Source of the DNA: Cryobacterium roopkundense
GTDB lineage: Bacteria > Actinomycetota > Actinomycetes > Actinomycetales > Microbacteriaceae
Assembly (NCBI RefSeq): GCF_014200405.1
Contig: NZ_JACHBQ010000001.1
Span: 3,348,001-3,412,000, forward strand
Length of the DNA: 64,000 nucleotides
Reading direction: 5' to 3'
The notes beneath the pieces are model-generated. The model ran no database searches, was not told the DNA's origin, and saw nothing but the letters and a program-made list of their open reading frames with translations. Numbering within the stretch: position 1 is the stretch's first letter; each line of letters begins with the position of its first letter. Positions 46,691 through 55,510 of this stretch are shown one piece after another. The position numbers were made by a program, and so were the translations under genes.

Positions 46691-48474
46691 GAGCGTGGGT
46701 CAGTAACACCAAAGTTTAAAACGCCGGTCGATTTCCCGGGCTTGGGGTGTTGGTCTGGGAAAATTGCGTATGAGCGATTCTGATGGCCTCTTCCCCGCGA
46801 CGGAACTTGAGCACGTTGACGTGGTCGTGGATGACGGTGTTGAGGCGGGGGCCGGTGTGAACAAACGGTTCCGGGCATTTGAGCCGGCGGCGGTGATGTT
46901 GGTGCCGCCGTCGTTGGATGAGTGGTTGCCGCAGAATCACCTGTCTCGGTTCATCGCGGATATCGTTGAAACTCAGCTGGATCTGAAGAAGTTCTACGCC
47001 TCTTACGCGAAGTCGAAGGGGCAGCCGCCCTATGACCCACGGTTGATGGTCCGGGTGCTCCTTTACGGGTATTGTGTCGGAGTTCGCTCGTCACGGGAGT
47101 TGGAGCGGGTGTGCGTGGACGTGGTCGCGTTTCGCTGGTTGGCGGCGCAGCAGGCACCTGATTTTCGTTCCATCGCCCGGTTCCGAAAACGCCACCTCTC
47201 CAGTCTGGGGAACGTGTTCTTGCAGGCGTTGGAACTGTGCCGTGCGGCCGGAATGGTCTCGCTCGGGCAGGTCGCGTTGGACGGCACGAAAGTGCGCGCG
47301 AATGCCTCTCGGCGCAAGGCGATGAGTTACGCCCGCCTGACGGAGAAGCAGAAAGTCCTCGCCGACGAAGTCTCTGCGCTGCTGGCGGAGGCGGACGCGA
47401 TCGATGACGCGGAGGACGCTCGTTTCGGAAAGGACAAACGCGGTGATGAGTTGCCGCCGGAGCTTGCCCGGCGGGAGTCACGCTTGGTGAAACTGGCCGA
47501 AGCGCGCGCTGGCTTGGAGGCAGCTGCAGCGGCGCGGGCGCGGAAAGACGCGGAGAAGAAGGCCAGGGACAAGGGCGACGATGACGATACTGTGGCGCAG
47601 AAGGGTGACGACGCGGCGAAGAACGCCGTTGTTGCTCCGAAGGCTCAACGCAACTTCACCGACCCGGATTCACGGATCATGAAGACCGCCGACGGATCGT
47701 TCCACTACGCCTACAACGCACAGGCCATCGTTGATGCCGACCATCAGATCATCGTCGCGACGACGCTGACGAATATTGGCGTGGATGTTGAACAGGTCGT
47801 GCCGCTGGTCGAGAAACTCCACGCCACGACCGGCGTCCTGCCCCGGCAGGTCCTGGCGGATGCCGGGTATTGTTCCGCAACAAATCTGGACTACGCGAAG
47901 ACTGTTGAAGATGGCAGCGACGGCCGGACCGAGTTTTTCATCGCGACCGGCCGGGTCAAGCACGGCGAGCGTGTTCCTGAAGTTCCTCGGGGCCGGATCC
48001 CGGCCAATGCGACGCTGCGGGAACGCATGGCGCGGAAGCTCAAGACGAAGAAAGGCCGCGCCGTTTATGCGCGGCGCAAAGCGATCGTGGAGCCCGTGTT
48101 CGGTCAGATCCACACTCGGCAAGGCAAATTCGTGTTGCTGCGCGGGTTGGAGCAAGCCGCCCACGAATGGGACCTGATCGCGGCTTGCCACAACCTGATG
48201 AAGCTACACACCATGCAAACTAAAGCGCTGCTGGCCGCGCCAAGCGCCCTAACAGCCCGAACGGCCACCTAAACATCAAGGCGGGACTGCCCCGGCGGGC
48301 GGCAACGGCCCCGGCCTGCGCCGTCAACGCAGCACTGGCCCTATTTTCAGTCGGCACACGAACAACGCCAACCCGAACGACTCAACCACCGGACAAGAAA
48401 CCCCCGACCGCACAGACGGTCCTGAACGGCAATTCCTCACACCAAGGTCGAATAGGCGTTACTGACACACGCTC
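46691..48474. mobile_element. IS1182-family insertion sequence, complete
   Basis: Terminal inverted repeats GAGCGTGGGTCAGTAACACC (46691-46710) and, reversed, GAGCGTGTGTCAGTAACGCC (48455-48474) differ at two of 20 positions. They are flanked by a direct CTAG on both sides (46687-46690 and 48475-48478), a 4-bp target duplication as expected for this family. One intact transposase gene lies inside. It sits between an ABC exporter operon and a secreted-protein gene and interrupts no recognisable gene. Confidence 0.92.
46770..48272 (+). CDS. IS1182-family DDE transposase
   Basis: 500 residues from the ATG at 46770. The N-terminal domain PPSLDEWLPQNHLSRFI is typical of the family. The catalytic triad is likely Asp in GQVALDGTKVRANAS, Asp in VLADAGYCSATNLDY and Glu in RRKAIVEPVFGQI. 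A charged insert rich in Lys/Asp (around residues 250-290) lies between the first two acids. No frameshift seen, so it may be active. Family members often start nearer 46857, which is also possible here. Confidence 0.93.
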   Translation: MSDSDGLFPATELEHVDVVVDDGVEAGAGVNKRFRAFEPAAVMLVPPSLDEWLPQNHLSRFIADIVETQLDLKKFYASYAKSKGQPPYDPRLMVRVLLYGYCVGVRSSRELERVCVDVVAFRWLAAQQAPDFRSIARFRKRHLSSLGNVFLQALELCRAAGMVSLGQVALDGTKVRANASRRKAMSYARLTEKQKVLADEVSALLAEADAIDDAEDARFGKDKRGDELPPELARRESRLVKLAEARAGLEAAAAARARKDAEKKARDKGDDDDTVAQKGDDAAKNAVVAPKAQRNFTDPDSRIMKTADGSFHYAYNAQAIVDADHQIIVATTLTNIGVDVEQVVPLVEKLHATTGVLPRQVLADAGYCSATNLDYAKTVEDGSDGRTEFFIATGRVKHGERVPEVPRGRIPANATLRERMARKLKTKKGRAVYARRKAIVEPVFGQIHTRQGKFVLLRGLEQAAHEWDLIAACHNLMKLHTMQTKALLAAPSALTARTAT

Positions 48475-48613
48475 CTAGGGGAAGCGGATACCGCCGCGCG
48501 TCGGCCGCCGGGATGTTTCGGCAGCCGACCACGTCAGACCTGGGTACCACCGCGGTTTTTCTCCTCGGCAGGTTTCCCGACTAAACTCGCTGTCCTGAGG
48601 TGGGGGCTGGCAC

Positions 48614-49768
48614 ATGGGCGGACTGGGGCGCGTGATGCGCGGGGCGACCCTGGCCGCGTTCGTGGCCTCGACTCTGGTGTCGGGCGTGTCAGCAGGAGCA
48701 GAGGAGTACCCCTCCTGGGCCGAGGTCGACGCCGCCCGATCGAGCGAGGCGGCCACGGCTGCCGAGGTCGCGCGTATCGAATCCGCCCTCGACGGGTTGC
48801 AGGCTCGCGCGGCCGAACTCGGTGACGAGGCCGTCACGCAGACCGCCTTGCACGCTGACACGCAGACCCGGCATACGGAGGCGAGCGCCCAACAGACGCT
48901 GCTGACCGCCCAAGCGGATGCGGCATCCGCTCTCTCCGAGGCCAGCGGCGCGCGCCTCGGGACGCTCGGCGCCCAGCTGTACCGCTCCGGCGGCAGTGGC
49001 CTCTCCCTCGGCGTTCTCTTCGACGGCGAGCACGCCGACGACCTGCTGTTTCGGCTCGGCACCATGACGCGGCTCACCGACCAGGCTGGCCGGCTCACCG
49101 AACAGGCAGACGCCGAGCGGAACGCGGCAGAGGCCCTGACCGCCCAGGCCGAGGTGGCCACCCGTGAACGCGACCTGCTACAGGTCGAGGCCGCTGCCGC
49201 GCTGGCCGCCACGCGCACGGCGCAACGTGCGGCGGATGACGAGGTGGCCGTGAAGCGGGCCGCGAGCGCGACCCTCTACGCCCAGCTCGCTTCGTTGAAG
49301 AACTCGTCTGCTGAGGCGGAGCGGCAGTACCGCACCGGCGTTGCCGCGCACCAACAGTACGTGGAGCAGCAACGGCAGTCCGCCGCACTCGCCGCCGTCC
49401 AGGCAGCTGCGCCCACCGCGCAGCCTGGCGTTCCCAGCCCTCCCCCCAGCAGCGGCGTGGTCGACCGCGGCGGCGCCCAGCAGCTTGCCGCGGCCCAGGT
49501 GGCCGCACGAGGCTGGGGCGTGGGCGAGCTGAGCTGCCTCGTGTCGCTGTGGCAGCGCGAGTCGGGCTGGCGCGTGAACGCGCACAACGCGAGCAGCGGC
49601 GCCTACGGGATTCCGCAGTCCCTGCCCGGCAGCAAGATGGCGACCGCCGGCGACGACTGGCAGACCAACCCCGCTACCCAGATCAGCTGGGGCCTCGGGT
49701 ACATCGCTTCCCGCTACGGCACCCCCTGCGGCGCCTGGGCTCACTCCGAGGCCAAGAACTGGTACTAG
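48614..49768 (+). CDS. Secreted coiled-coil protein with transglycosylase-like C-terminus
   Basis: 384 residues. Signal peptide (ATLAAFVASTLVSGVSAGA) then ~220 residues of Ala/Glu/Arg-rich coiled coil (residues 35-250), a Pro-rich linker (PGVPSPPPSSG), and a C-terminal domain of ~80 residues. That domain has CLVSLWQRESGWRVNAHNAS, GAYGIPQSLPG and ATQISWGLGYIASRYGTPCG, the lytic-transglycosylase/Apf-type fold with catalytic Glu in QRESGW. Probable cell-wall remodelling enzyme similar in layout to RipA-type N-termini. Confidence 0.85.
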   Translation: MGGLGRVMRGATLAAFVASTLVSGVSAGAEEYPSWAEVDAARSSEAATAAEVARIESALDGLQARAAELGDEAVTQTALHADTQTRHTEASAQQTLLTAQADAASALSEASGARLGTLGAQLYRSGGSGLSLGVLFDGEHADDLLFRLGTMTRLTDQAGRLTEQADAERNAAEALTAQAEVATRERDLLQVEAAAALAATRTAQRAADDEVAVKRAASATLYAQLASLKNSSAEAERQYRTGVAAHQQYVEQQRQSAALAAVQAAAPTAQPGVPSPPPSSGVVDRGGAQQLAAAQVAARGWGVGELSCLVSLWQRESGWRVNAHNASSGAYGIPQSLPGSKMATAGDDWQTNPATQISWGLGYIASRYGTPCGAWAHSEAKNWY

Positions 49769-49774
49769 CTCGGC

Positions 49775-50512
49775 TCAGTCCGGGCCGCTCCTGCTGTACA
49801 CCCACGGTGGGTCGCCGATTTCGAGGCGGTGCCGCCCGCCGGCGTGCTCGGCGAGGGCCTCGTCGTCGTAGGCCACATCGCCCGCCCAGAACAGGGTGGG
49901 CCCGCTCCCACTCGCCCCGAGCCGCGTCTCGTACCGCGCCCGCCCGCGCCGCGCAGCACTCGCTATGATCCCGGCGACCGAACCGAACCCGCACAGCCCG
50001 TGCAAGGTCACCCAGGTCGGCGCCACGAGCATGAGGGCAGCGGATGCGTGCCGCTCCAGCGCCGCCTCCGGCCGAAGCCACGCGTAGTCGATCACCTCGT
50101 CCTCGGCGAGCACGATGGCGCCCGCCGGCGCGGCCGTGAGGTAGAACCAGGTGCGCAGCCGCTTCGGGGCGCTCGCGGGCGGAATCCATAGTGCGGTGCA
50201 CACGAGGGAGCCGGGCGAGACTTCAAGCCCGGTCTCCTCGCGCACCTCGCGCACGGCCGCGCGGCGAGCTGCGAGCTCTTCGGCCGCATCGGGGTGCGAG
50301 GCCGCGTCGGGCGAGGGCGCCGCGGCATCCGTCGGCACGCTGTCTTCGGGGTCGACGCCACCACCGGGAAACACCCACGCGCCGGCGAACGAGCCGCGGT
50401 GGCGGGGCCGTTCCAGCAGCAGTACCTCGGGGCCGCCAGCGCCGTCGCGCAGCAGAACGACGGTGGCGGCCACCCCGATGGGAGCAGGGACAGTGTCTGC
50501 CGTTCTCGTCAT
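49775..50512 (-). CDS. Nudix hydrolase (NUDT19-like)
   Basis: 245 residues. The Nudix box is split: FPGGGVDPEDS is separated by ~25 residues from AAVREVREETGLEV, which carries the metal-binding REVREETG. Such an insertion is seen in NUDT19-type enzymes that cleave CoA or related pyrophosphates. The ATG at 50512 has GAGG about eight bases upstream. The substrate is not determined. Confidence 0.88.
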   Translation of the reverse strand: MTRTADTVPAPIGVAATVVLLRDGAGGPEVLLLERPRHRGSFAGAWVFPGGGVDPEDSVPTDAAAPSPDAASHPDAAEELAARRAAVREVREETGLEVSPGSLVCTALWIPPASAPKRLRTWFYLTAAPAGAIVLAEDEVIDYAWLRPEAALERHASAALMLVAPTWVTLHGLCGFGSVAGIIASAARRGRARYETRLGASGSGPTLFWAGDVAYDDEALAEHAGGRHRLEIGDPPWVYSRSGPD

Positions 50513-50633
50513 CGCGGTGACCTCGTATCTTTGGCGGTGTTCAGGTTTCACCACCCTAACGCGACGCTCATCGTTCGACGCCGAGGCATCCGTTTACACT
50601 CAGCTCGCCGCCCCGCGGCCGCTGACGACGTTG

Positions 50634-50774
50634 TTACGTGCCGGGCTTCTTCTTTTTTGCCAGGGCACGGGCTCTCGCCGCGGCAGCATCGGCTGCAGCG
50701 CTGAACCGTTCGTTCCGCATGCCGGAGCTTGCCGATCGTGCAACTTTGTTGCTCTGCTTGGGGTTTTGGGCCAT
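50634..50774 (-). CDS. Small basic conserved-looking protein
   Basis: 46 residues, MAQNPKQSNKVARSASSGMR then NERFSAAADAAAARARALAK and KKKPGT. Strongly basic, helical, ends in a Lys run. GGGAG is placed about nine bases before the ATG. It faces the metallo-beta-lactamase gene. From composition it could bind nucleic acid; I do not recognise a named family. Confidence 0.65.
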   Translation of the reverse strand: MAQNPKQSNKVARSASSGMRNERFSAAADAAAARARALAKKKKPGT

Positions 50775-50832
50775 GGTGCATTCTCCCATCAATTGCGGTG
50801 CCCCCGATCGGCCGACGCGTAAGCTGCGAACC

Positions 50833-51600
50833 ATGCCTCACGACCTCGCCCGCACGAGCCCGCTCACCCGCACCCTGCTCGCGCCGAACGCGGGGCCGAT
50901 GACGCTCGAGGGCACCAATAGCTACGTGATCGGTGCGTCCGAGGCGGGCCCGATCGTGGTGGTCGACCCGGGCCCGCTCGACGAGGGCCATCTCGCGGCA
51001 CTCGCCGCGGTCGGCCCGATCGAACTCGTGCTTGTGACGCATCGGCACCCCGACCACTCGGCGGCCAGCGTGCGTTTCGCGAAACTGACCGGAGCCCCGG
51101 TGCGGGCGTTCGATGCGGCCTACTGCGTCAACGGCGACCCGCTCGTCGGCGGCGAGCTGATCGCTGCCGCGGGCACCGGCATTCGCGTCGTGCACACCCC
51201 CGGGCACACCGACGACTCGGTCTGCCTGCACCTGCCGGGCGACGGGCCCACCGGGTCGGTACTCACCGGCGACACTATTCTCGGCCGCGGAACGTCGATC
51301 ATCGACGGCACCCTCGCCGACTACCTCACCTCGCTCGATGCCCTTCGCGCGCTCGGCCCCGCTACCGTGCTGCCCGCGCACGGCCCGGTACTACCCGACC
51401 TCGCGGCCATCTGCGCGGCCTACCTTGCGCACCGCCGCGAGCGCCTCGACCAGGTGCGCGCCGCCCTCGCTACGCTGGGTTCCGACGCGAGCGTCGGCCA
51501 GGTCACCGACTCCGTTTATGCCCAAGCGGATGCCGCCGTGCGGTTCGCCGCCGAGGCATCCGTTCGCGCGCAGCTCGCTTACCTCCGCGGCGAGGCCTGA
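50833..51600 (+). CDS. Metallo-beta-lactamase-fold hydrolase
   Basis: 255 residues. The metal motif HxHxDH is intact at His70-His75 (VTHRHPDHS), with a further His in VVHTPGHTDDS and Asp in LTGDTILG. It resembles LACTB2-type endoribonucleases and glyoxalase II-like enzymes, so the reaction is uncertain. TAAGCT (50820-50825) is seven bases before the ATG with no ribosome site, which suggests leaderless translation. Confidence 0.9.
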   Translation: MPHDLARTSPLTRTLLAPNAGPMTLEGTNSYVIGASEAGPIVVVDPGPLDEGHLAALAAVGPIELVLVTHRHPDHSAASVRFAKLTGAPVRAFDAAYCVNGDPLVGGELIAAAGTGIRVVHTPGHTDDSVCLHLPGDGPTGSVLTGDTILGRGTSIIDGTLADYLTSLDALRALGPATVLPAHGPVLPDLAAICAAYLAHRRERLDQVRAALATLGSDASVGQVTDSVYAQADAAVRFAAEASVRAQLAYLRGEA

Positions 51601-51657
51601 GCGAACAATTCTCAGTCGGCCTGGCCCCATCGACTTCGCTCGCGGGATACTGGGGCC

Positions 51658-52086
51658 ATGGCCGAGAACAAGACGCAACCGACTGATTCCCGCGTCGAGG
51701 ATTTCCTCGACGCGGCGACGTCGGCGCGGCGCCGCGCCGACGGCAAGGTCCTCGACGCGATTTTTCGCGAGGTAACGGGTGTCAACCCCGTGATGTGGGG
51801 GACGTCGATTGTGGGCTACGGAACGTACCGCTACGTGTCGCCTGCCAACCCCCGCACGCACGGTGACTGGATGAAGACAGGGTTCTCACCCCGCAAGGCC
51901 CAATTGTCTATCTACGGCCTCAAAGACCTCCCCGAGGGTGCAGCGCTGCTTCCGCAGCTCGGCGTCTATACCGAGGGCGCGGGGTGCGTCCATGTGCGAA
52001 AGCTCGACGACATCGACCTCGATGTGCTGCGCCGGCTCATCGCCATTGCCGCGTCCCGGGGAGACGACCCCGCGGCCGCGCGGTAG
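51658..52086 (+). CDS. DUF1801 protein
   Basis: 142 residues. Typical DUF1801 features: VEDFLDAA, VNPVMWGTSIVGYGTYRY, WMKTGFSPRKAQLSIYG and CVHVRKLDDID. The fold is related to small-molecule-binding YdhG-like proteins; no activity is established. No clear ribosome site; GATACT (51646-51651) lies six bases before the ATG. Confidence 0.88.
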   Translation: MAENKTQPTDSRVEDFLDAATSARRRADGKVLDAIFREVTGVNPVMWGTSIVGYGTYRYVSPANPRTHGDWMKTGFSPRKAQLSIYGLKDLPEGAALLPQLGVYTEGAGCVHVRKLDDIDLDVLRRLIAIAASRGDDPAAAR

Positions 52087-52274
52087 CCCCAGCCTCGACC
52101 GACGCAATCTGGCCTTGCGCCCGAAACAAACCGAACGGTATGGTTCCTGTAGCGCTGCAATCCGGAGATCACGCCCGGCGGGTCGTTCCGATGCGCTACC
52201 GTATGGGGAAACCGGGGGACGGTTCACTCGCAGCGCTGCTTAGACATCGTGATCATCACTCAAAGGGGAACTTC

Positions 52275-53237
52275 ATGCGCCACCGCTCACTGGTCACGGC
52301 CGTCGCCGTCGCCGCCTTTCTCTCGCTGACGCTCGCCGGGTGCGGCGCTGAGAAGCCGGCCGCCACGCTCGACCAGGCCGAGAGTCCGCTGTCCACGTAC
52401 ATGTCAGTGATGAACGAGGGGTACGACGAAGACTCCATGCTGGCGCAGCAGCAAGAGCAGGAAGAACTCATCGCGAGCTGCATGTCCCAGGAAGGCTTCG
52501 ACTACGTGCCGGTCGACAGCTCCCAGTACAGCGGCATGATGAGCTCAGACGACGGTACGGAATACGGCACCGAGAAGTGGGTTGCCGAGAACGGCTACGG
52601 CATGAGCCAGTCGCCGGAGCAAATGGCGGCGCAGCAGGAGCAAAGCCAGGAATTCATCGATCCCAATCAGGACTACGTGATGTCCCTCTCCGAGGGGGAG
52701 CAAACCGCCTACTACGAGGTGCTCTCCGGTGTGCAACCCACCGAGGAGGAGATGGGCGAAGACGGATCCTACGAGTACAACTGGGAGACCGCGGGCTGCC
52801 AGGGTTTCGCGTCCCACGAGGTCAGCGGCGACCAGCCCTCACAGGAGGAGCACGCGGCGCTGTTCGAGGCCATGAGCGCCATGTACGAAACCGCGCAGTC
52901 CTCCCCCACGCTCGTGAAGCTCGACTCCGAGTGGGCCGCGTGCATGGCGGACGCCGGATATGCGACTTTCACCAAGAAGGCCGATGCCCAGGACTCGATC
53001 ATGAATGAGCAGAACGCGATGTACGAAAGCCAGTCCGAAACCGGCCCCACCGACACGGTCCTCGCCGAGATGCGCGAGAAGGAACTCGCCCTGGCCATGG
53101 TCGACTTCACCTGTGCCGAGAAGGTCGACTACACCGATGCCTCGATGAAGGTGCAGTTCGATCTGGAAGAACAGTTCATCATCGACCACAAGGCCGAGCT
53201 CGACGCTCTCATCGCAGACACCGAGCAAGGCAAGTAG
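52275..53237 (+). CDS. Acidic lipoprotein, unknown function
   Basis: 320 residues. Signal peptide with lipobox LTLAGC (Cys23), then a highly acidic, Gln/Glu/Met/Tyr-rich domain with repeated short CM-x-GF/Y motifs (SCMSQEGFDY, ACMADAGYAT) and a later Cys in DFTCAEKV. Four spaced Cys may form disulfides. Its TAG is followed at once by the GTG of the adaptor gene, so it belongs to the export operon. Similar lipoproteins precede MacB-like systems in other actinobacteria, but the role is unknown. Confidence 0.8.
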   Translation: MRHRSLVTAVAVAAFLSLTLAGCGAEKPAATLDQAESPLSTYMSVMNEGYDEDSMLAQQQEQEELIASCMSQEGFDYVPVDSSQYSGMMSSDDGTEYGTEKWVAENGYGMSQSPEQMAAQQEQSQEFIDPNQDYVMSLSEGEQTAYYEVLSGVQPTEEEMGEDGSYEYNWETAGCQGFASHEVSGDQPSQEEHAALFEAMSAMYETAQSSPTLVKLDSEWAACMADAGYATFTKKADAQDSIMNEQNAMYESQSETGPTDTVLAEMREKELALAMVDFTCAEKVDYTDASMKVQFDLEEQFIIDHKAELDALIADTEQGK

Positions 53238-54833
53238 GTGTCACGCCGCCTCGGTCGACCGCACCCCGCCGCCGCGCCCGAGGCTGCCGACGCCGCAGCC
53301 GAGGTTGCACTCGACGACACGAGCGTAGACACCGGGCCGGCCGCGCGCTCGCGCAGCCAGGGCTGGCGCCGCCTGTTCGCCGGCAACCGGGCGATCTGGG
53401 TGATGGCCACGGTGGCCATCGTCGCCCTCGTGGCCGGTCTCGGGCTCGGTCAGCTGATCGTCTCCCCCGGGCAGGCCGCAGCGGATGCCGACGCTCCCGC
53501 GGCGGGGCTCATCACGGTTCCGGTCGAAAACCGGCAACTCGCCAACGATGTCACCATGCGAGGCGACGCGACGTACGCGGACTCGGTGGAGGTCAGCATC
53601 GAGACCGGCGAACTCGCGGGTGCGCCGATCGTCACCGGCCACGTTCCCGACGTCGCCGCCATCTTCGACACGACTTCGATCGCGCTCGAGGTCACGGGTC
53701 GCCCGGTGATCGTGCTTCCGGGTGATCTTCCGGTCTACCGCACGCTCCGGGTCGGCGTGTCCGGCCCCGACGTGCTGCAGTTCAAACAGGCCGTGAGCGC
53801 AGCCGGAATCGACCCAGGCGCCCTCGACTCCGATGTGTTCGATGCCCAGACGGCGAGCGCGGTCACGGCACTCTATGCCAAGGTCGGCTACCCGGCCCCC
53901 ACCGGCGGCTCCGAGGTCACCAGCGCGGTGAGCAGCGCCGAAGCCGGAGTCACGAGCGCGCAGGCATCCGTCGACAGCGCCGCCGGCGCACTCTCCCTGG
54001 TGCAAAGCGCCGCGTCGAATGTTGACGTGGTCGAGCAGGGCAATCTCGTGCGCAGCGCCCAGCGCTCCCTGGCCCTCGCCCGGGCCGAGGGCACCCCGAA
54101 CGAGATCGCGGATGCCGAGGAGGCCGTCACCCTGGCGGTCGCACGCCACGATCAGGCCCTGGCGCCACGCGACGCGAGCGCCGAACGCGCGGCCGTCACA
54201 GCGGCCAAGGTGGAGCTGACCCGCGCGGGCGACACCCTCAGCGACGCGCGCGATGGCGCGCTCGCCTACCTGCCGGCCGGCGAGGTGCTGTACCTGCCCG
54301 GCCTACCCCGCCGAGTTGACGAGATCAGCGTGAAACGCGGATCCAGCATCACCGGGCCGGTCATGCGGGTCTCGGGGGCGACCCTTGTTGTGTCTGGTTC
54401 GGCCACCGCGAGCGATGCCGCGCTGCTCGAGGTCGGCGCCCCTGCAATTCTCGCGATGCCCGACGGCGACCACGGTGCCACGATCACCTCGGTGCTCCCC
54501 GCCGAACCGGCCAGCGGCGAACCGGCGAGCGGGCGGTTCACCGTTCTGTTCGCCCCCGACGAACTGACCGACGAGCAGATTCAGGCGGTGCAGGGCAGCA
54601 ACGTTCGGGTGCGCATCCCGGTCAGCTCGACCGAGGGCGAGGTGCTCGCCGTTCCGCTCGCGGCCCTGACTGCCGGGCCCGGCGGGGAATCTCGCGTTGA
54701 GCGTGACCCCGGCGACGGCTCCGACACTGTTTTGGTTGAGGTGACGACCGGCCTCGCCGCCGAAGGATTCGTCGAGATCGTCGCCGTCGACGGCTCGATC
54801 GGAGCTGGAGACCTCGTGGTGGTGGGTCGGTGA
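53238..54833 (+). CDS. Periplasmic-adaptor-like protein with peptidoglycan-binding domain
   Basis: 531 residues. A ~50-residue cytoplasmic tail, one membrane helix (IWVMATVAIVALVAGLGLGQ), a barrel-sandwich half, a peptidoglycan-binding type domain (RVGVSGPDVLQFKQAVSAAG to ASAVTALYAKVGY), an Ala-rich coiled-coil hairpin (residues ~220-335), and a C-terminal beta domain. This is the layout of membrane-fusion proteins adapted to a Gram-positive wall. It overlaps the ATPase gene by four bases (GTGA). Confidence 0.87.
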   Translation: MSRRLGRPHPAAAPEAADAAAEVALDDTSVDTGPAARSRSQGWRRLFAGNRAIWVMATVAIVALVAGLGLGQLIVSPGQAAADADAPAAGLITVPVENRQLANDVTMRGDATYADSVEVSIETGELAGAPIVTGHVPDVAAIFDTTSIALEVTGRPVIVLPGDLPVYRTLRVGVSGPDVLQFKQAVSAAGIDPGALDSDVFDAQTASAVTALYAKVGYPAPTGGSEVTSAVSSAEAGVTSAQASVDSAAGALSLVQSAASNVDVVEQGNLVRSAQRSLALARAEGTPNEIADAEEAVTLAVARHDQALAPRDASAERAAVTAAKVELTRAGDTLSDARDGALAYLPAGEVLYLPGLPRRVDEISVKRGSSITGPVMRVSGATLVVSGSATASDAALLEVGAPAILAMPDGDHGATITSVLPAEPASGEPASGRFTVLFAPDELTDEQIQAVQGSNVRVRIPVSSTEGEVLAVPLAALTAGPGGESRVERDPGDGSDTVLVEVTTGLAAEGFVEIVAVDGSIGAGDLVVVGR

Positions 54834-55510
54834 GCACGGCCCCGGTCGTCGAGCTGGTCAACGTCACGCGCTCCTTTCCCGGCCCGCCAGAGGTGCAGGC
54901 TCTCAAATCGGTCAACCTGCGCGTGGAACGCGGCGACTACCTGTCGATCGTCGGCCCCAGCGGATCGGGCAAGTCCACGATGCTCAACCTTCTCGGCCTG
55001 CTCGACCGGCCGAGCGTCGGCGAATACCACCTCGACGGCACCTCAACGAGCCTCCTCGACGAGAAGCAACGCGCCATCGTTCGCGGTGGCACCATCGGTT
55101 TCGTCTTTCAGTCTTTCCACCTGTTGCCGCATCGCACAGTGCTCGACAACGTGCTGCTCGCCACCCTGTACAGCGGCGTGCCACGCGCCGAGCGGGAGGA
55201 TCGGGCCCGCGCCGCCCTCGACCGCGTAGGTCTCAACCACCGGCTCGATTTTCTTCCCAGCACGCTCTCCGGCGGTGAACGCCAGCGGGTCGCGGTCGCA
55301 CGCGCCGTCGTGGCCTCGCCCGAGCTGCTCCTCGCCGACGAACCCACCGGAAACCTCGACGAAGCGACCGGCGGCGAGGTGATGGACCTGTTCGAGGAGT
55401 TGCACGCCGACGGTCTCACCCTCATCGTGATCACCCACGACCAGGCCGTGAGCGATCGGGCCGAACGCCGTGTGCGCATCACGGACGGTCGCCTGAGCGA
55501 GCTGTCATGA
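54830..55510 (+). CDS. MacB/LolD-type ABC ATP-binding protein
   Basis: 226 residues. Walker A GPSGSGKSTM, Q-loop FVFQSFHLLPHRTV, signature LSGGERQRVAVA, Walker B LLLADEPTGNLDE and switch His VITHDQAVS. The EPTGNLD wording and size are typical of MacB/LolD/FtsE-type ATPases. It overlaps its neighbours on both sides by four bases. Confidence 0.94.
   Translation: MSTAPVVELVNVTRSFPGPPEVQALKSVNLRVERGDYLSIVGPSGSGKSTMLNLLGLLDRPSVGEYHLDGTSTSLLDEKQRAIVRGGTIGFVFQSFHLLPHRTVLDNVLLATLYSGVPRAEREDRARAALDRVGLNHRLDFLPSTLSGGERQRVAVARAVVASPELLLADEPTGNLDEATGGEVMDLFEELHADGLTLIVITHDQAVSDRAERRVRITDGRLSELS

Noticed and set aside
46687..48478. A gene interrupted by the IS element
   Set aside because: Joining the flanks across the CTAG does not restore any recognisable coding frame.
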